Source of the DNA: Streptomyces koelreuteriae
GTDB taxonomy: Bacteria > Actinomycetota > Actinomycetes > Streptomycetales > Streptomycetaceae
DNA: 64,000 nt
Assembly (NCBI RefSeq): GCF_018604545.1
Contig: NZ_CP075896.1
Span: 2,356,001 to 2,420,000, forward strand
Direction: 5' to 3'
In this document: piece after piece, positions 33,277 through 44,276 of the stretch
Position numbering within the stretch: the stretch's first letter is position 1
Layout of the letters: each line of letters begins with the position of its first letter
Program-made: the position numbers and the translations under genes
The notes under the pieces: model-generated
Told to the model about the DNA's origin: nothing
The model's database searches: none
The model's input: the letters and a program-made list of their open reading frames with translations, nothing else

Positions 33277-34064
33277 CGGCGGTCGTCCTGCGTGCCCAGG
33301 ACGTGGCCGTCGTGCGCGACGGGCGGCCGATCCTTCAGGAGGTGTCCCTCACGGTGCGGGCCGGTGAGCACTGGGCGTTGCTCGGGGCCAACGGGGCGGG
33401 CAAGTCCACTCTGCTCCGTCTGCTCGGCGCGCTCGTTCACCCCACCCGGGGCACCGTGGAGGTGCTGGGGCACCGGCTGGGCCGGGTCGATCTGCGGGAG
33501 TTGCGCGCGCACGTCGGGCATGTCGATCCGCGGCATCCGCTCGGCTCGCCGCTGCGGGTACGGGACGTCGTCCTGACCGGCCTGACCAACTCCGTGGAGC
33601 CGCTGCCCCGGTGGCGTCCGACGCCGGAGCAGGAGGAACGGGCGGAGCGGCTGATCCGGACGCTGGGGCTGGCGGAGCACCGTGAGGCGCGCTGGCCCAC
33701 TCTCTCCCAGGGCCAGCGCGGCCGGACGCTGATCGCCCGGGCCCTGATGCCCGAGCCCCGGCTGCTGCTCCTGGACGAACCGGCCACCGGGCTGGACCTG
33801 CCCGGCCGGGAGCGGCTGATCGTGGCGCTGGCGGAGCTGCGCCGGGATCACCCCCGCCTGGCGACGGTCCTGGTCACCCACCACCTGGAGGAGCTGCCGC
33901 CGCACACCACGCACGCCCTGCTGCTGCGCGAGGGCCGTCCGCTGGCCGGGGGCCCGGTGGCTGAGGTGCTGACCGCGGACGGGCTCGGCAAGTGCTTCGA
34001 CCTGCCGCTGGCCCTGGAACGGCACGACGGCCGCTGGAGCGTGCGCACGGCGCGCGGGGCATGA
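33273..34064 (+). CDS. ABC transporter ATP-binding protein
   Basis: This 263-residue ATPase has Walker [15 protein letters not shown], signature LSQGQRGR (in place of LSGGQ), Walker [13 protein letters not shown] and H-loop VTHHLEELP. The LSQGQ signature and the overall length resemble cytoplasmic ABC ATPases without a linked permease (ModF/PhnL-like). The ATG at 33273 overlaps the leuA stop (ATGA), so it is translated with leuA. No permease lies nearby, so the transported substrate or non-transport role is unknown. A 16-bp perfect hairpin follows. Confidence 0.85.
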   Translation: MTAVVLRAQDVAVVRDGRPILQEVSLTVRAGEHWALLGANGAGKSTLLRLLGALVHPTRGTVEVLGHRLGRVDLRELRAHVGHVDPRHPLGSPLRVRDVVLTGLTNSVEPLPRWRPTPEQEERAERLIRTLGLAEHREARWPTLSQGQRGRTLIARALMPEPRLLLLDEPATGLDLPGRERLIVALAELRRDHPRLATVLVTHHLEELPPHTTHALLLREGRPLAGGPVAEVLTADGLGKCFDLPLALERHDGRWSVRTARGA

Positions 34065-34067
34065 CGA

Positions 34068-34101
34068 GGGGCCCGGTCCGACCGAGGTCGGACCGGGCCC
34101 C
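34068..34101. terminator. Strong bidirectional terminator
   Basis: GGGGCCCGGTCCGACC (34068-34083) and GGTCGGACCGGGCCCC (34086-34101) form a perfect 16-bp stem with a 2-nt GA centre, followed by TTCGTT. It sits between the convergent ABC ATPase and EF-hand genes. Confidence 0.85.
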
Positions 34102-34138
34102 TTCGTTCAGGAAGCGGAGCGCCCCCGGCAGCGGGCGA

Positions 34139-34351
34139 CTACTTGTTCAGGTAGGCCCAGAACTCGTCGAAGCTGAGCTGCTTGTCGCCGTCGAGGTCGC
34201 GGGTCTTGATGACGACCTCGGCGACGGACTCGGTGACGTTCCAGTCACCCGACCGGGCCAGGGCGGTCTTGAACTCGGCAGCGGTGATGAATCCGTCGCC
34301 GTCCGTATCGATCCGCTCGAACTGCTTGCGTGCTTCCTCGATGTCCGCCAC
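34139..34351 (-). CDS. EF-hand calcium-binding protein, 70 aa
   Basis: This calmodulin-like protein consists of one EF-hand pair. Loop 1 is residues 15-26 (DTDGDGFITAAE) and loop 2 residues 52-63 (DLDGDKQLSFDE), each with acidic ligands at positions 1, 3, 5 and 12. Small EF-hand proteins of this size are known in Streptomyces (Cab family) and bind calcium in the cytosol, with links to spore germination and aerial growth in some cases. No target is apparent here. The gene ends at the strong hairpin 34068-34101. Confidence 0.9.
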   Translation of the reverse strand: MADIEEARKQFERIDTDGDGFITAAEFKTALARSGDWNVTESVAEVVIKTRDLDGDKQLSFDEFWAYLNK

Positions 34352-34407
34352 CGATCCGCCCCTACTCTCGTGCTCTCGTGTTCTCTGTCCTGCTGACGCA
34401 GGTCAGA

Positions 34408-35322
34408 TTAACTGGCCGTGCGTGCTTCCAGCGCGGCGACCACCCAGGCGAACTCCTCGTCGTGGGTCGGCTGGGGGTCGAGGCCGCCCACGACGGCCTG
34501 AAGTTCGCGATAGCGGGCGACCCGGACGTTGGAGGCGGCCGTGAGGCGGTCGAGTACGGCGGACCGGTCGGTGTCGCCGAGCAGGTCCCTCAGGACGGCG
34601 TCGGCCTCCGGTGCCCCGGGGGCGATGCCGCGCCGCCGGGCGTCGGCCGCGAGCTGTACGAGCCGGCTGACGAACCACAGGGACGAACCGGCCGGGACGT
34701 CCGGCCCCCGGTCGGCCGCGTTGAACTCGACCATCTGCCGCATCTGGGCGCGGAAGCCGGGGTCCTGGATCAGCTCGGCGAGCTCCACCCAGGCGTCGAC
34801 CTGCTCGGGCGTGGGGTCGTCGGGCAGCTCGGCGGCGGCGAGACGCAGCCTGCGGCGGATGTCCGGGTCGGCCGTGTCGATCCCCTCGAAGACCTCCGCC
34901 ATGAAGTCCTCGACGATCTGCCGCCGTTCGGCCGCCGAGAGCCGTGCCAGTCTGTTCATGAGTGTCATCTCCTCCGCGCTGGAACCCCGCTTCGCCACCG
35001 TCGACAGCACCGCACGGGTCACCTTGAGCGAGCTGATCTGCGCGTCCAGCGCGACCACGTGCGCGGCGGCCACCCGCGCGACCGTCGTCTCGCCTGCCAG
35101 CACCCGGCGGACGTCCGCCAGGCCGAGGCCGAGTTCGCGCAGGGTGCGGATCAGCTCCAGGCGCGCCACGGACGCGGCGTCGTACAGCCGGTAGCCGCCC
35201 GCGGACCGGGCCACCGGGGGCAGGGCGCCCTCGTCCGACCAGTAGCGGATGGTGCGCACGGTCAGCCCGGTGACCCGGGCCAGGTCCCCGATGGTGAGAA
35301 GTCCGGTGGCTTCGTCGGTCAT
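34408..35322 (-). CDS. MerR-family transcriptional regulator
   Basis: This 304-residue protein has an N-terminal MerR winged helix (LTIGDLARVTGLTVRTIRYW, then GYRLYDAASVARLELIRTLR), a coiled-coil stretch, and an unusually long C-terminal domain of about 190 residues with DPTPEQVDAWVELAEL and an aromatic/acidic tail, which probably binds a ligand. The start ATG 35322 lies 18 bp from the CTCCAGTGGGTGGAG palindrome that separates it from the divergent GNAT gene, so self-control and control of that gene are likely. Confidence 0.85.
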   Translation of the reverse strand: MTDEATGLLTIGDLARVTGLTVRTIRYWSDEGALPPVARSAGGYRLYDAASVARLELIRTLRELGLGLADVRRVLAGETTVARVAAAHVVALDAQISSLKVTRAVLSTVAKRGSSAEEMTLMNRLARLSAAERRQIVEDFMAEVFEGIDTADPDIRRRLRLAAAELPDDPTPEQVDAWVELAELIQDPGFRAQMRQMVEFNAADRGPDVPAGSSLWFVSRLVQLAADARRRGIAPGAPEADAVLRDLLGDTDRSAVLDRLTAASNVRVARYRELQAVVGGLDPQPTHDEEFAWVVAALEARTAS

Positions 35323-35339
35323 GTCTGGGAGTCTGGGCC

Positions 35340-35354
35340 CTCCAGTGGGTGGAG
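35340..35354. promoter_or_regulatory. MerR-type operator candidate
   Basis: CTCCAGTGGGTGGAG is a 15-bp palindrome with perfect 5-bp arms in the 49-bp region between the divergent MerR and GNAT genes. MerR-family activators bind such symmetric sites within long-spaced promoters. Confidence 0.55.
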
Positions 35355-35371
35355 ACTCAAGGAGCGCGTCG

Positions 35372-36037
35372 GTGGCGGACACTCTGCGGGACATTCTGGA
35401 CGCGGCGGCCCGAGGGGTCTTCCCGCCGGCGGACGGCGGGACGACGATCGTGAACCAGCCCTCGCACCGGGACGCGGGGGTCCTCGCCTTCACGGCCCAC
35501 TCGGTGGTCTTCACCGACGAGGATCCCGGGTGGATACGCCGGACGCTGGCCGGCACCGACTGCGACGGTCTCGCGGCCACGATGAACGCCCGTTTCCTGG
35601 CGGCACTCATGGACCGCACCGGGCGTACGTCCGACACCATCGACGTGCTGCTGACCGGCGCCGCGCTGCCCGGGGAGCCTCCGCTCGCGTTGACGGAGAT
35701 CGACGATCCCGGCCATCCACGGGTGGTCTCCGCACGCCGCCGGCGTGACGACGTGCGGGTGTGGGCGGCGGACGGCGGGGTCCTCGTCCTCGGCCGTGGG
35801 GTGGCCGGGCGGTGGGAGGTCGCCGTCGAGGTGGCGGAGGAGGCGCGGCGGCGAGGGCTGGGGCGGCGGCTGGTGGAGGCGGCGCGGCACCTGGTCGGGG
35901 ACGCCCCGGTGTGGGCCCAGGTGTCGGCGGGGAACGCCCGTAGTCTGCGGGCGTTCCAGGCGGCCGGCTACCGTCCCGTGGGCTCGGAGGCGCTGCTCAG
36001 TGCCAGGGCTCGTGGTGCGGATCGCTCTCGCACGTGA
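35372..36037 (+). CDS. GNAT-family acetyltransferase-domain protein
   Basis: This 221-residue protein has a GNAT acetyl-CoA motif in its C-terminal half: VAVEVAEEARRRGLGRRLVE followed by SAGNARSLRAFQAAGYRPVG. The N-terminal half is not a standard GNAT and may be a second domain specific to substrate. The GTG at 35372 has AAGGAG 8 bases upstream; a longer frame that starts earlier runs through the MerR operator and is rejected. Divergent from the MerR regulator, which likely controls it. Substrate unknown. Confidence 0.75.
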   Translation: MADTLRDILDAAARGVFPPADGGTTIVNQPSHRDAGVLAFTAHSVVFTDEDPGWIRRTLAGTDCDGLAATMNARFLAALMDRTGRTSDTIDVLLTGAALPGEPPLALTEIDDPGHPRVVSARRRRDDVRVWAADGGVLVLGRGVAGRWEVAVEVAEEARRRGLGRRLVEAARHLVGDAPVWAQVSAGNARSLRAFQAAGYRPVGSEALLSARARGADRSRT

Positions 36038-36092
36038 TCACGAGGGCACGAGCAGGGCGTGCCGACTCCCTTCGGTGGAGGGCAGCCGGCGC

Positions 36093-37271
36093 TCACCGGA
36101 AGATGCCCGTGTGGCCGAGGGAGTAGCGGCCCGGCTGCGGGTAGACCGCGAGGCCGTGCGGGCCGCTGCCGACGGGGATGCGGGCGAGCTGGGCGCCGGT
36201 GCGGGTGTCGATGGCGTAGACCTCGGCGTCGTAGCGGCCGGAGAGCCACAGGACCTTGCCGTCGGCGGAGACGCCGCCCATGTCGGGGCTGCCGCCGTCG
36301 GGCAGGTCCCACTTCTTGGTGAGCTTGTTCCGGGTGAAGTCGAAGACGGAGACGGTGCCTTCGCCGCGGTTGGAGACGAACATCTCGCGGGAGTCGCGGC
36401 TGACGTAGAGGCCGTGGCAGCCCTTGCCGGTGGGCAGCAGGGTGGGCTCGGTGAACGTGTCGCCGTCGAGGACCCACATGCCGTGGGCCATCATGTCGGC
36501 GATGTAGAACCGCTTGCCGTCCGGCGAGACCTTCACGTCCTGCGGCATGGCGCCCTCGAACGGCAGCCGCTGCTGCCCCACGACCTTCATCTTCTCGGTG
36601 TCGACCTTGAGCAGTTCGCCGCTGAACTCGCAGGAGACGATGAAGTAGCGGCCGTCGAGGGAGAAGTCGGCGTGGTTGACGCCGTAGCAGGAGACCGGCA
36701 CGGTCTTCTTGATCTCCATGGTGTGGGGGTCGCGGAAGACCAGCTCGCGGTCGAGGGAGGCCATCACGACGGCGTACTTGCCGTTGGGCGTGAAGTAGAG
36801 GTTGTACGGGTCGTGGACCTCGACCTCCTTGCCCGCCTTGCCGGTCTTCGGGTCGATCGGGGTGAGGGTGTGGCCGCGGTTGTTGTTGACCCAGAGCGTC
36901 TTCAGGTCCCAGGAGGGCACGACGTGCTGGGGCTGCCGGCCGACGGGGATCGTCTCGATGATCTCGTACGTCTTCGGGTCGATGACGGAGACGGTGTCGG
37001 ACTCGGTGTTGGGGACGTAGACCCGGGACGGGAAGCCCTTGACCACGGGCGACAGCTTGTTGGGGCGGTCGGCCGCGTACACGTCCTTCGGGTCGAGGAC
37101 GGGCGGCATGCCCGGCAGGCCCTGGACGGTCTTCTTCTCGTGCGGGGCGGGCACGGCGGCCTTGGTGGGGCGTGCCGGGGAGGTCCGCTCCTCGCCCGGG
37201 GTGCCGCAGGCGGCGAGGGCGAGGAGGGCGGCGCCCGCGACGAGGGTGCTCTTGAGGAAGTGGCGGTGCAT
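36093..37271 (-). CDS. Lipoprotein with YVTN-type beta-propeller
   Basis: This 392-residue protein starts with a lipoprotein signal (MHRHFLKSTLVAGAALLALA, lipobox A-A-C). Repeated blades include RVYVPNTESDTVSVIDPKT, TLWVNNNRGHTLTPIDPKT, RFYIADMMAHGMWVLDGDT and MFVSNRGEGTVSVFDFTRN, which mark a YVTN/NHL-like seven-bladed propeller of the kind found in surface and redox-associated proteins. Outer-face membrane attachment is expected. ATG 37271 gives the best signal; a GTG eight codons upstream is possible. No ribosome site is evident for either. Ligand unknown. Confidence 0.8.
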   Translation of the reverse strand: MHRHFLKSTLVAGAALLALAACGTPGEERTSPARPTKAAVPAPHEKKTVQGLPGMPPVLDPKDVYAADRPNKLSPVVKGFPSRVYVPNTESDTVSVIDPKTYEIIETIPVGRQPQHVVPSWDLKTLWVNNNRGHTLTPIDPKTGKAGKEVEVHDPYNLYFTPNGKYAVVMASLDRELVFRDPHTMEIKKTVPVSCYGVNHADFSLDGRYFIVSCEFSGELLKVDTEKMKVVGQQRLPFEGAMPQDVKVSPDGKRFYIADMMAHGMWVLDGDTFTEPTLLPTGKGCHGLYVSRDSREMFVSNRGEGTVSVFDFTRNKLTKKWDLPDGGSPDMGGVSADGKVLWLSGRYDAEVYAIDTRTGAQLARIPVGSGPHGLAVYPQPGRYSLGHTGIFR

Positions 37272-37394
37272 TGGACCATTTAAGGGGCGCTTCACGGGGA
37301 AATCGGTGATTCGCCCGATCGACGTCCAGGTGAGTCGTCGCAGGTCACACCCCCGGTCGAGCCCCGGCCGCCACCGGCGGGCGACAAGCGGCCG

Positions 37395-37910
37395 TCAGCG
37401 CTCGACGACCCGCATCTCGAACCACGTCGTCTTCCCCCGGGGCAGCAGATCGACCCCCCAGCGGTCGGCCAGCTTGTCGACGAGGAAGAGACCCCGGCCG
37501 CTGACGTCCATCTCCTGGACCGGCATCAGACAGGGCAGCCCCCGGGAGGGGTCGCGGACCTCGACGCGGATCCAGCCGCGGCGCCGGTGCAGCCGCAGCC
37601 CGAAGACACGGGCACCGGTGTGGCGTACGGCGTTGCCGACCAGTTCGGAGACGAGTAAGACCGCTTCCTCGGTGATCTTGGGGGTGAGCCCCCAGTGGCG
37701 CAGGACCACGACCTGGGTGAGCCGTCTGGCGGTGGCCGCGGACTCGGGGCGGGACGGCAGTGGAACCTCTGCCTCCGTCGGATTGCCGTACAACTCCAGC
37801 GCCTTGAGCGCCCGTTCGTCCTCGACGGTCGGTGACCAGCGCGCCGCGGCCGCATGTGCGTGTCCCCGCGGCTGTTCCATACCCTCCAGCCCCGCCATGC
37901 CCCCCATCAT
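37395..37910 (-). CDS. Anti-sigma-factor-like ATPase (HATPase_c, RsbW-type)
   Basis: This protein of about 171 residues contains the Bergerat ATP-binding motifs of small serine-kinase-like anti-sigma factors: TEEAVLLVSELVGNAVRHTG (N-box), IRVEVRDPSRG (G1 region), and a GRGLFLVDKLADRWGVD tail. Streptomyces encodes dozens of such regulators, which bind sigma factors or anti-anti-sigma partners. The start is uncertain: the frame extends to an ATG at 37991, but the run MMGGMAGLEGMEQP (37910) has several Met codons; 37910 is used. It shares no operon with its neighbours. Confidence 0.75.
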   Translation of the reverse strand: MMGGMAGLEGMEQPRGHAHAAAARWSPTVEDERALKALELYGNPTEAEVPLPSRPESAATARRLTQVVVLRHWGLTPKITEEAVLLVSELVGNAVRHTGARVFGLRLHRRRGWIRVEVRDPSRGLPCLMPVQEMDVSGRGLFLVDKLADRWGVDLLPRGKTTWFEMRVVER

Positions 37911-38172
37911 GGCCGCCCGGCGCGCCCGACGGGGCCGTTCCCGGGGAATAGACCCCCCGGAACGGGCCCGGAACCGGCAGTCGGACGGCATATGCCCAAG
38001 GCACTTCGGAGCCTCTCACGCCCGGTGTGACCTGCGAGAACGGCTCGTTCCGGGGCAAGCGGCGAAGTTCACCGCCCGAACACGCTTAAGGTTGCCTTAA
38101 GGCTGACATAAACCGCCCCTTCGAGGGACCCGGATCAGACGCCTCGTCAATTGCAAGCCCCTGGAGGGGGGG

Positions 38173-38940
38173 TCAGAGGAACTTCGCCTTGCCCGGTCCC
38201 TCCTCCACGAAGCTGCGCATGCCCCGCTCACGGTCCTCGGTGGCGAACAGGCCCGCGAACCAGTTGCGTTCGATGGTCAGGCCCGTCTCGATGTCGGTCT
38301 CCAGGCCGGCGTCGATCGCCTCCTTGGCGGCACGCAGGGCGAGCGCCGGGCCCTGTGCCAGCTTGGCGGCCCAGGCGTGCGCCTGCGTGTACACCTCGTC
38401 GGCGGGCACGACCCGGTCCACCAGGCCGATCTCCCGCGCCTCGTCGGCCTTCACCATCCGGCCGGTGAAGATCAGGTCCTTGGCCTTGGAGGGGCCGACC
38501 AGCCGGGCCAGGCGCTGGGTGCCGCCCGCGCCGGGGATCAGGCCGAGCAGGATCTCGGGCTGGCCGAGCTTGGCGTTCTCGCCGGCGATGCGGTAGTCCG
38601 CGCAGAGCGCGAGTTCGCAGCCGCCGCCGAGCGCGTAACCCGTGACGGCCGCGACGACCGGCTTGGGGATACGGGCCACCGCCGTGAAGGAGTCCTGCAG
38701 GGCGCGGGAGCGCAGGACCATCGCGGCGTGGTCCATCGCCTGCATCTCCTTGATGTCCGCGCCGGCCGCGAACACCTTCTCGCCGCCGTAGACCACCACG
38801 GCCCGCACATCGTCGCGGCGCGTGGCCTCCTCGGCGAGTTCCTTCAGCCGGTCCTGGGTGGCGATGTCCAGCGCGTTCATGGGCGGGCGGTCCAGGCGCA
38901 GGGTGCCGACGCCTTCAGCGACTTCGAGAGAGACGGTCAT
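38173..38940 (-). CDS. Enoyl-CoA hydratase/isomerase-family protein
   Basis: This 255-residue crotonase-fold protein has the oxyanion-hole segments FAAGADIKEMQ and ALGGGCELALCADYRIAGENA, and the catalytic glutamate region QPEILLGLIPGAGGTQRLARLVG with the acidic residues expected for hydratases. It would hydrate trans-2-enoyl-CoA in beta-oxidation. It is a single-gene unit. ATG 38940 is followed immediately upstream by a separate leftward transcription unit ending at the hairpin 38969-39002. Confidence 0.9.
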   Translation of the reverse strand: MTVSLEVAEGVGTLRLDRPPMNALDIATQDRLKELAEEATRRDDVRAVVVYGGEKVFAAGADIKEMQAMDHAAMVLRSRALQDSFTAVARIPKPVVAAVTGYALGGGCELALCADYRIAGENAKLGQPEILLGLIPGAGGTQRLARLVGPSKAKDLIFTGRMVKADEAREIGLVDRVVPADEVYTQAHAWAAKLAQGPALALRAAKEAIDAGLETDIETGLTIERNWFAGLFATEDRERGMRSFVEEGPGKAKFL

Positions 38941-38968
38941 GGGAGCAGGTTAACGGCGACTAACGGCG

Positions 38969-39002
38969 AGGGCCCCGGTGCTGTCCGTCACACCGGGGCC
39001 CT
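38969..39002 (-). terminator. Hairpin terminator after L,D-transpeptidase 1
   Basis: AGGGCCCCGGTG (38969-38980) and CACCGGGGCCCT (38991-39002) form a perfect 12-bp stem with a 10-nt loop, 38 bp beyond the stop of the transpeptidase gene. Confidence 0.75.
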
Positions 39003-39039
39003 GCCGTCGAATCAGCGTCGGCTCATCGTGAGCCGGGCG

Positions 39040-40272
39040 CTACTTCTTCCACTTCTCCCACGACATGTTCCAGCCGTTGAGCCCGTTGTCCGGGGCGACG
39101 ATCCGGTCCTCGGAGTTCTTGACGACGACCACGTCGCCGATCATCGAGTGGTTGAAGAACCAGGCGGCCGGCACCTTCTTGTCCCAGCCGCCGCGCACGT
39201 CGCGCAGGCCGATGCAGCCGTGGCTGGCGTTGTACTCGCCGAAGGCGCCGCCCGCCCAGTAGTTGCCGTGCAGGAAGGTGCCGGAGGTGGTGAGGCGGAT
39301 GGCGTGCGGGACGTCCTTGATGTCGTACTCCCCGCCGTAGCCGACGGTCTCGCCGTTCATGCGGGTCACCGGGAGCATCTCGCTGACGACCATCTGGCCG
39401 TTCCAGGTCTCCATGCCGGGCTTGCCGGTGGTGACGGGGATGGTCTTGAACAGCTTGCCGTCGCGCATGACCTTCATCGTGAGCTTCTTGGCGTCCACGA
39501 CGGAGACCTGGTTGCGGCCGATGGTGAAGTCGACCGTCTTGTCCTGCTCGCCGTAGACGCCGGAGCGTCCCTCGACGCCGTCGAGGTTCAGGTCGACGGT
39601 CACCTTGGTGCCGGTCTTCCAGTACTTCTCGGGGCGGAAGTCGAGACGGTCGTTGCCGAACCAGTGGCCCTCGACGTCCACGGCCGGCTCCGTCTTGATG
39701 CGGATGGCCTTCTCGACGTCCTCCGGGTTGGTGATGCCCCGGTCGAAGCGGATGGAGAACGGCATCCCGACGCCGACCTTCGAGCCGTCCTCGGGAGTGA
39801 AGGTGCCGGTGAAGGTGTTCTCGGGCGTCAGCGTGGTGAAGCCCGCGTCCTCGGCGGCCGTGCGGCCCTCGGAGTCCTTCGCGACCGCGTGGACCGTGTA
39901 CTTGGTGGCGGCGGCCAGATGGCTGGACGGCGTCCAGGTGGCGCCGTCGCCGGATATCTCGCCGTCGACCTTCTTGCCCTTGGCGTCCTTGACCTCGACC
40001 TCGGTCAGTTTGCCCTTGGCGGCCGTGACCTTCAGCTTCCCGCTGGTGTCGACGGACTTCGTGCCGTCCTTGGGGGTGATGCTCACCACGGCCTCGGACT
40101 GCTTGCTCTGCGCGGTGTCCGAGCCCTTGCCCGCGCCGCCGCCCCCTGCGGCACCGGCTCCGCTCTCCCCGCCGCCACACGCCGTGACGGCGAGGAGCAC
40201 CCCGCCGAGTATCAGCGCGAGCAGTCCGTGCCTGCCCCCAACCGACGCCCCCGATATCGGTCGCCCGTTCAA
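39040..40272 (-). CDS. Lipoprotein L,D-transpeptidase 1 (Ig-like domains + YkuD)
   Basis: This 410-residue protein has a lipoprotein signal (GLLALILGGVLLAVTAC), two Ig-like beta domains (with VGMPFSIRFDRGITNPEDVE) and a C-terminal L,D-transpeptidase domain with active-site Cys in NASHGCIGLRDVRGG and upstream HGNYW. It forms 3-3 crosslinks in peptidoglycan on the outer face. The start is unusual: TTG at 40272, chosen because GGGGAGGGGAG lies 6 bases upstream and no better start precedes the signal. A second transpeptidase gene follows 153 bp upstream, in line; the two are likely tandem duplicates. Confidence 0.88.
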   Translation of the reverse strand: MNGRPISGASVGGRHGLLALILGGVLLAVTACGGGESGAGAAGGGGAGKGSDTAQSKQSEAVVSITPKDGTKSVDTSGKLKVTAAKGKLTEVEVKDAKGKKVDGEISGDGATWTPSSHLAAATKYTVHAVAKDSEGRTAAEDAGFTTLTPENTFTGTFTPEDGSKVGVGMPFSIRFDRGITNPEDVEKAIRIKTEPAVDVEGHWFGNDRLDFRPEKYWKTGTKVTVDLNLDGVEGRSGVYGEQDKTVDFTIGRNQVSVVDAKKLTMKVMRDGKLFKTIPVTTGKPGMETWNGQMVVSEMLPVTRMNGETVGYGGEYDIKDVPHAIRLTTSGTFLHGNYWAGGAFGEYNASHGCIGLRDVRGGWDKKVPAAWFFNHSMIGDVVVVKNSEDRIVAPDNGLNGWNMSWEKWKK

Positions 40273-40425
40273 GTCGTACTCCCCTCCCCGGGCCTGGTCA
40301 GGCCCACAACCCCTGCGCGTCCCCCGCGCCCCGGCGCATAGTAACCACAAGGCGCCGGGCACCGGCGGCCCGCGATTGTCACTGTTCCGTCCCAACAGCG
40401 CGGGGTCGATCCGCCCCCTGTCGGA

Positions 40426-41670
40426 CTACTTCACCGCACTGCCCGCTTTCCATGCGTCCCAGCTCATGTTCCAGCCTCCGAGGCCGTTGTCGGGAGAGAC
40501 CTCTTTGTCCTTGCTGTTGACGACTTCGACGACGTCCCCGATCAGGCTGCGGTCGAAGAACCAGCCGGCCGGGGTGGCGGCGCCGCCACCCTTCACATCG
40601 CGCAGTCCGATGCAGCCGTGGCTGACGTTGCTCCGCCCGAAGACGGTGTGGTCCGCCCAGTAGTTGCCGTGCAGGAAGGTGCCGGAGTCGGTCAGGCGCA
40701 TGGCGTGCGGGACGTCCGGGATGTCGTACTCGCCCTTGCCGTCGCGCTTCTTGAAGCCGACCGTGGCGCCGTTCATCCGGGTGACGTCGAGCATCTCGGT
40801 CACCACCATCTTCCCGTTGTACGTGGTCGTCTCGGGGGCGCCGGCCGTGACCGGCACGGTGGCGAGGGTCTCGCCGTCGCGCCGGACCTCCATGGTGTGC
40901 CGGGCGGCGTCGACCACGGAGACCTGGCCGCGGCCGACGGTGAAGGAGAACGTCTTGTGCTGCAGGCCGTAGACCCCGGGCGCGCCCTCGACGTCGCGCA
41001 GGCGCAGGTCGACGGTGACCTGGGTGCCGGGTTTCCAGTAGTCCTCGGGGCGGAAGTCGAGGCGGCTCCGGCCGAACCAGTGCGGGCGGATCTCGACGGC
41101 CGGGCGGGAGGTGACCCGCACCGCGCGTTCGACGACGGCGCGGTCGGCGATCTCCCGGTTGAACTCCAGGGAGACGATCATGCCGGTGCCGACCGTGGCG
41201 CGGTTCTCCGGGGCGACGTAGCCGATGAAGCGTTCCTCGGGGACGTACGTGGTGAAGGTGGTGTGCCGGGCCGAGCGGTGGCCGTCGCCGTCCACGGCCA
41301 CCGCGTCGACCGTGTACTCGGCGGCGAGCCCCAGGCGCTTCTCGTCGGGCTCCCAGGTCAGGCCGTCGGCGGAGACCCGCCCGGGCACCGGGGACTCCTG
41401 CGCGTCCTGGGACCGGGTGACCTTCACCGACTCCAGCCTGCCGTCGGGCACGCGCACCCGCAGCGTCCTCCCGGGGCGTACGCCCCTGCTGCCGTCCTCG
41501 GGCGAGACCTTGATGACGTCCTCGGGCGCCGGGGGCGCGCCGAACGCCCCCGCGATCCCGCCCGCGTCGTCCGAGGTACAGCCCGTGGCCCCGGCCAGCA
41601 GCCCTGCCCATGTCACTACGGCGGCCAGCGCGGCCCTCGCGCGCCGCGCGCGCCCTTGTACGTGCCTCAC
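40426..41670 (-). CDS. Lipoprotein L,D-transpeptidase 2 (Ig-like domains + YkuD)
   Basis: This 414-residue paralogue has the same plan: signal and lipobox A-T-G-C near residue 25, Ig-like domains with VGTGMIVSLEFNREIADRAVV, and a YkuD catalytic domain with HGNYWADHTVFGRSNVSHGC (nucleophile Cys) and a conserved GGWNMSWDAWKAG end shared with its neighbour (LNGWNMSWEKWKK). Start GTG 41670 with no strong ribosome site. It lies upstream of paralogue 1 on the same strand and can crosslink wall peptides. Subtle differences in the Ig-like part may set localisation. Confidence 0.88.
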   Translation of the reverse strand: MRHVQGRARRARAALAAVVTWAGLLAGATGCTSDDAGGIAGAFGAPPAPEDVIKVSPEDGSRGVRPGRTLRVRVPDGRLESVKVTRSQDAQESPVPGRVSADGLTWEPDEKRLGLAAEYTVDAVAVDGDGHRSARHTTFTTYVPEERFIGYVAPENRATVGTGMIVSLEFNREIADRAVVERAVRVTSRPAVEIRPHWFGRSRLDFRPEDYWKPGTQVTVDLRLRDVEGAPGVYGLQHKTFSFTVGRGQVSVVDAARHTMEVRRDGETLATVPVTAGAPETTTYNGKMVVTEMLDVTRMNGATVGFKKRDGKGEYDIPDVPHAMRLTDSGTFLHGNYWADHTVFGRSNVSHGCIGLRDVKGGGAATPAGWFFDRSLIGDVVEVVNSKDKEVSPDNGLGGWNMSWDAWKAGSAVK

Positions 41671-41858
41671 GGGGTACCCAACGACCGGCCGCGTCCCCGG
41701 GAAACGACCATGCCCGCCCCCGGGGAAACGTGAGTGCGACCCATGCTCTGGGCAGAACAGTGGGGAGGACGACGCGCAGGGGAGCCGCGGCCCGGGCCGC
41801 AGTACAGGTCCGCATCCCTCTGTCCCCGGTCGTTCCACGAGCCGCGGGAGGCTGACAG

Positions 41859-44111
<2,253 letters not shown>

Positions 44112-44185
44112 GGCAGCGTTTCGCCCGGTAAGGCTGCCGCTTTGTTGCGGGGCGTTGCGGGTCCGTGAACTCGGCGGGGATCTTC

Positions 44186-44215
44186 TTGACCCCGTCGTCG
44201 GACCGCTGGCAGCGT
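44186..44215 (+). promoter_or_regulatory. Vegetative-type promoter for the sulfatase gene
   Basis: TTGACC (44186-44191) and CAGCGT (44210-44215) are separated by 18 bp, a reasonable HrdB-type promoter, 61 bp upstream of the sulfatase ATG. Confidence 0.4.
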
Positions 44216-44276
44216 CCCTGCTGAGCCGCGGCGCCTCCCTCCCCCTCCTGCTCGTCGACACCTCCAGGACTTCCGC

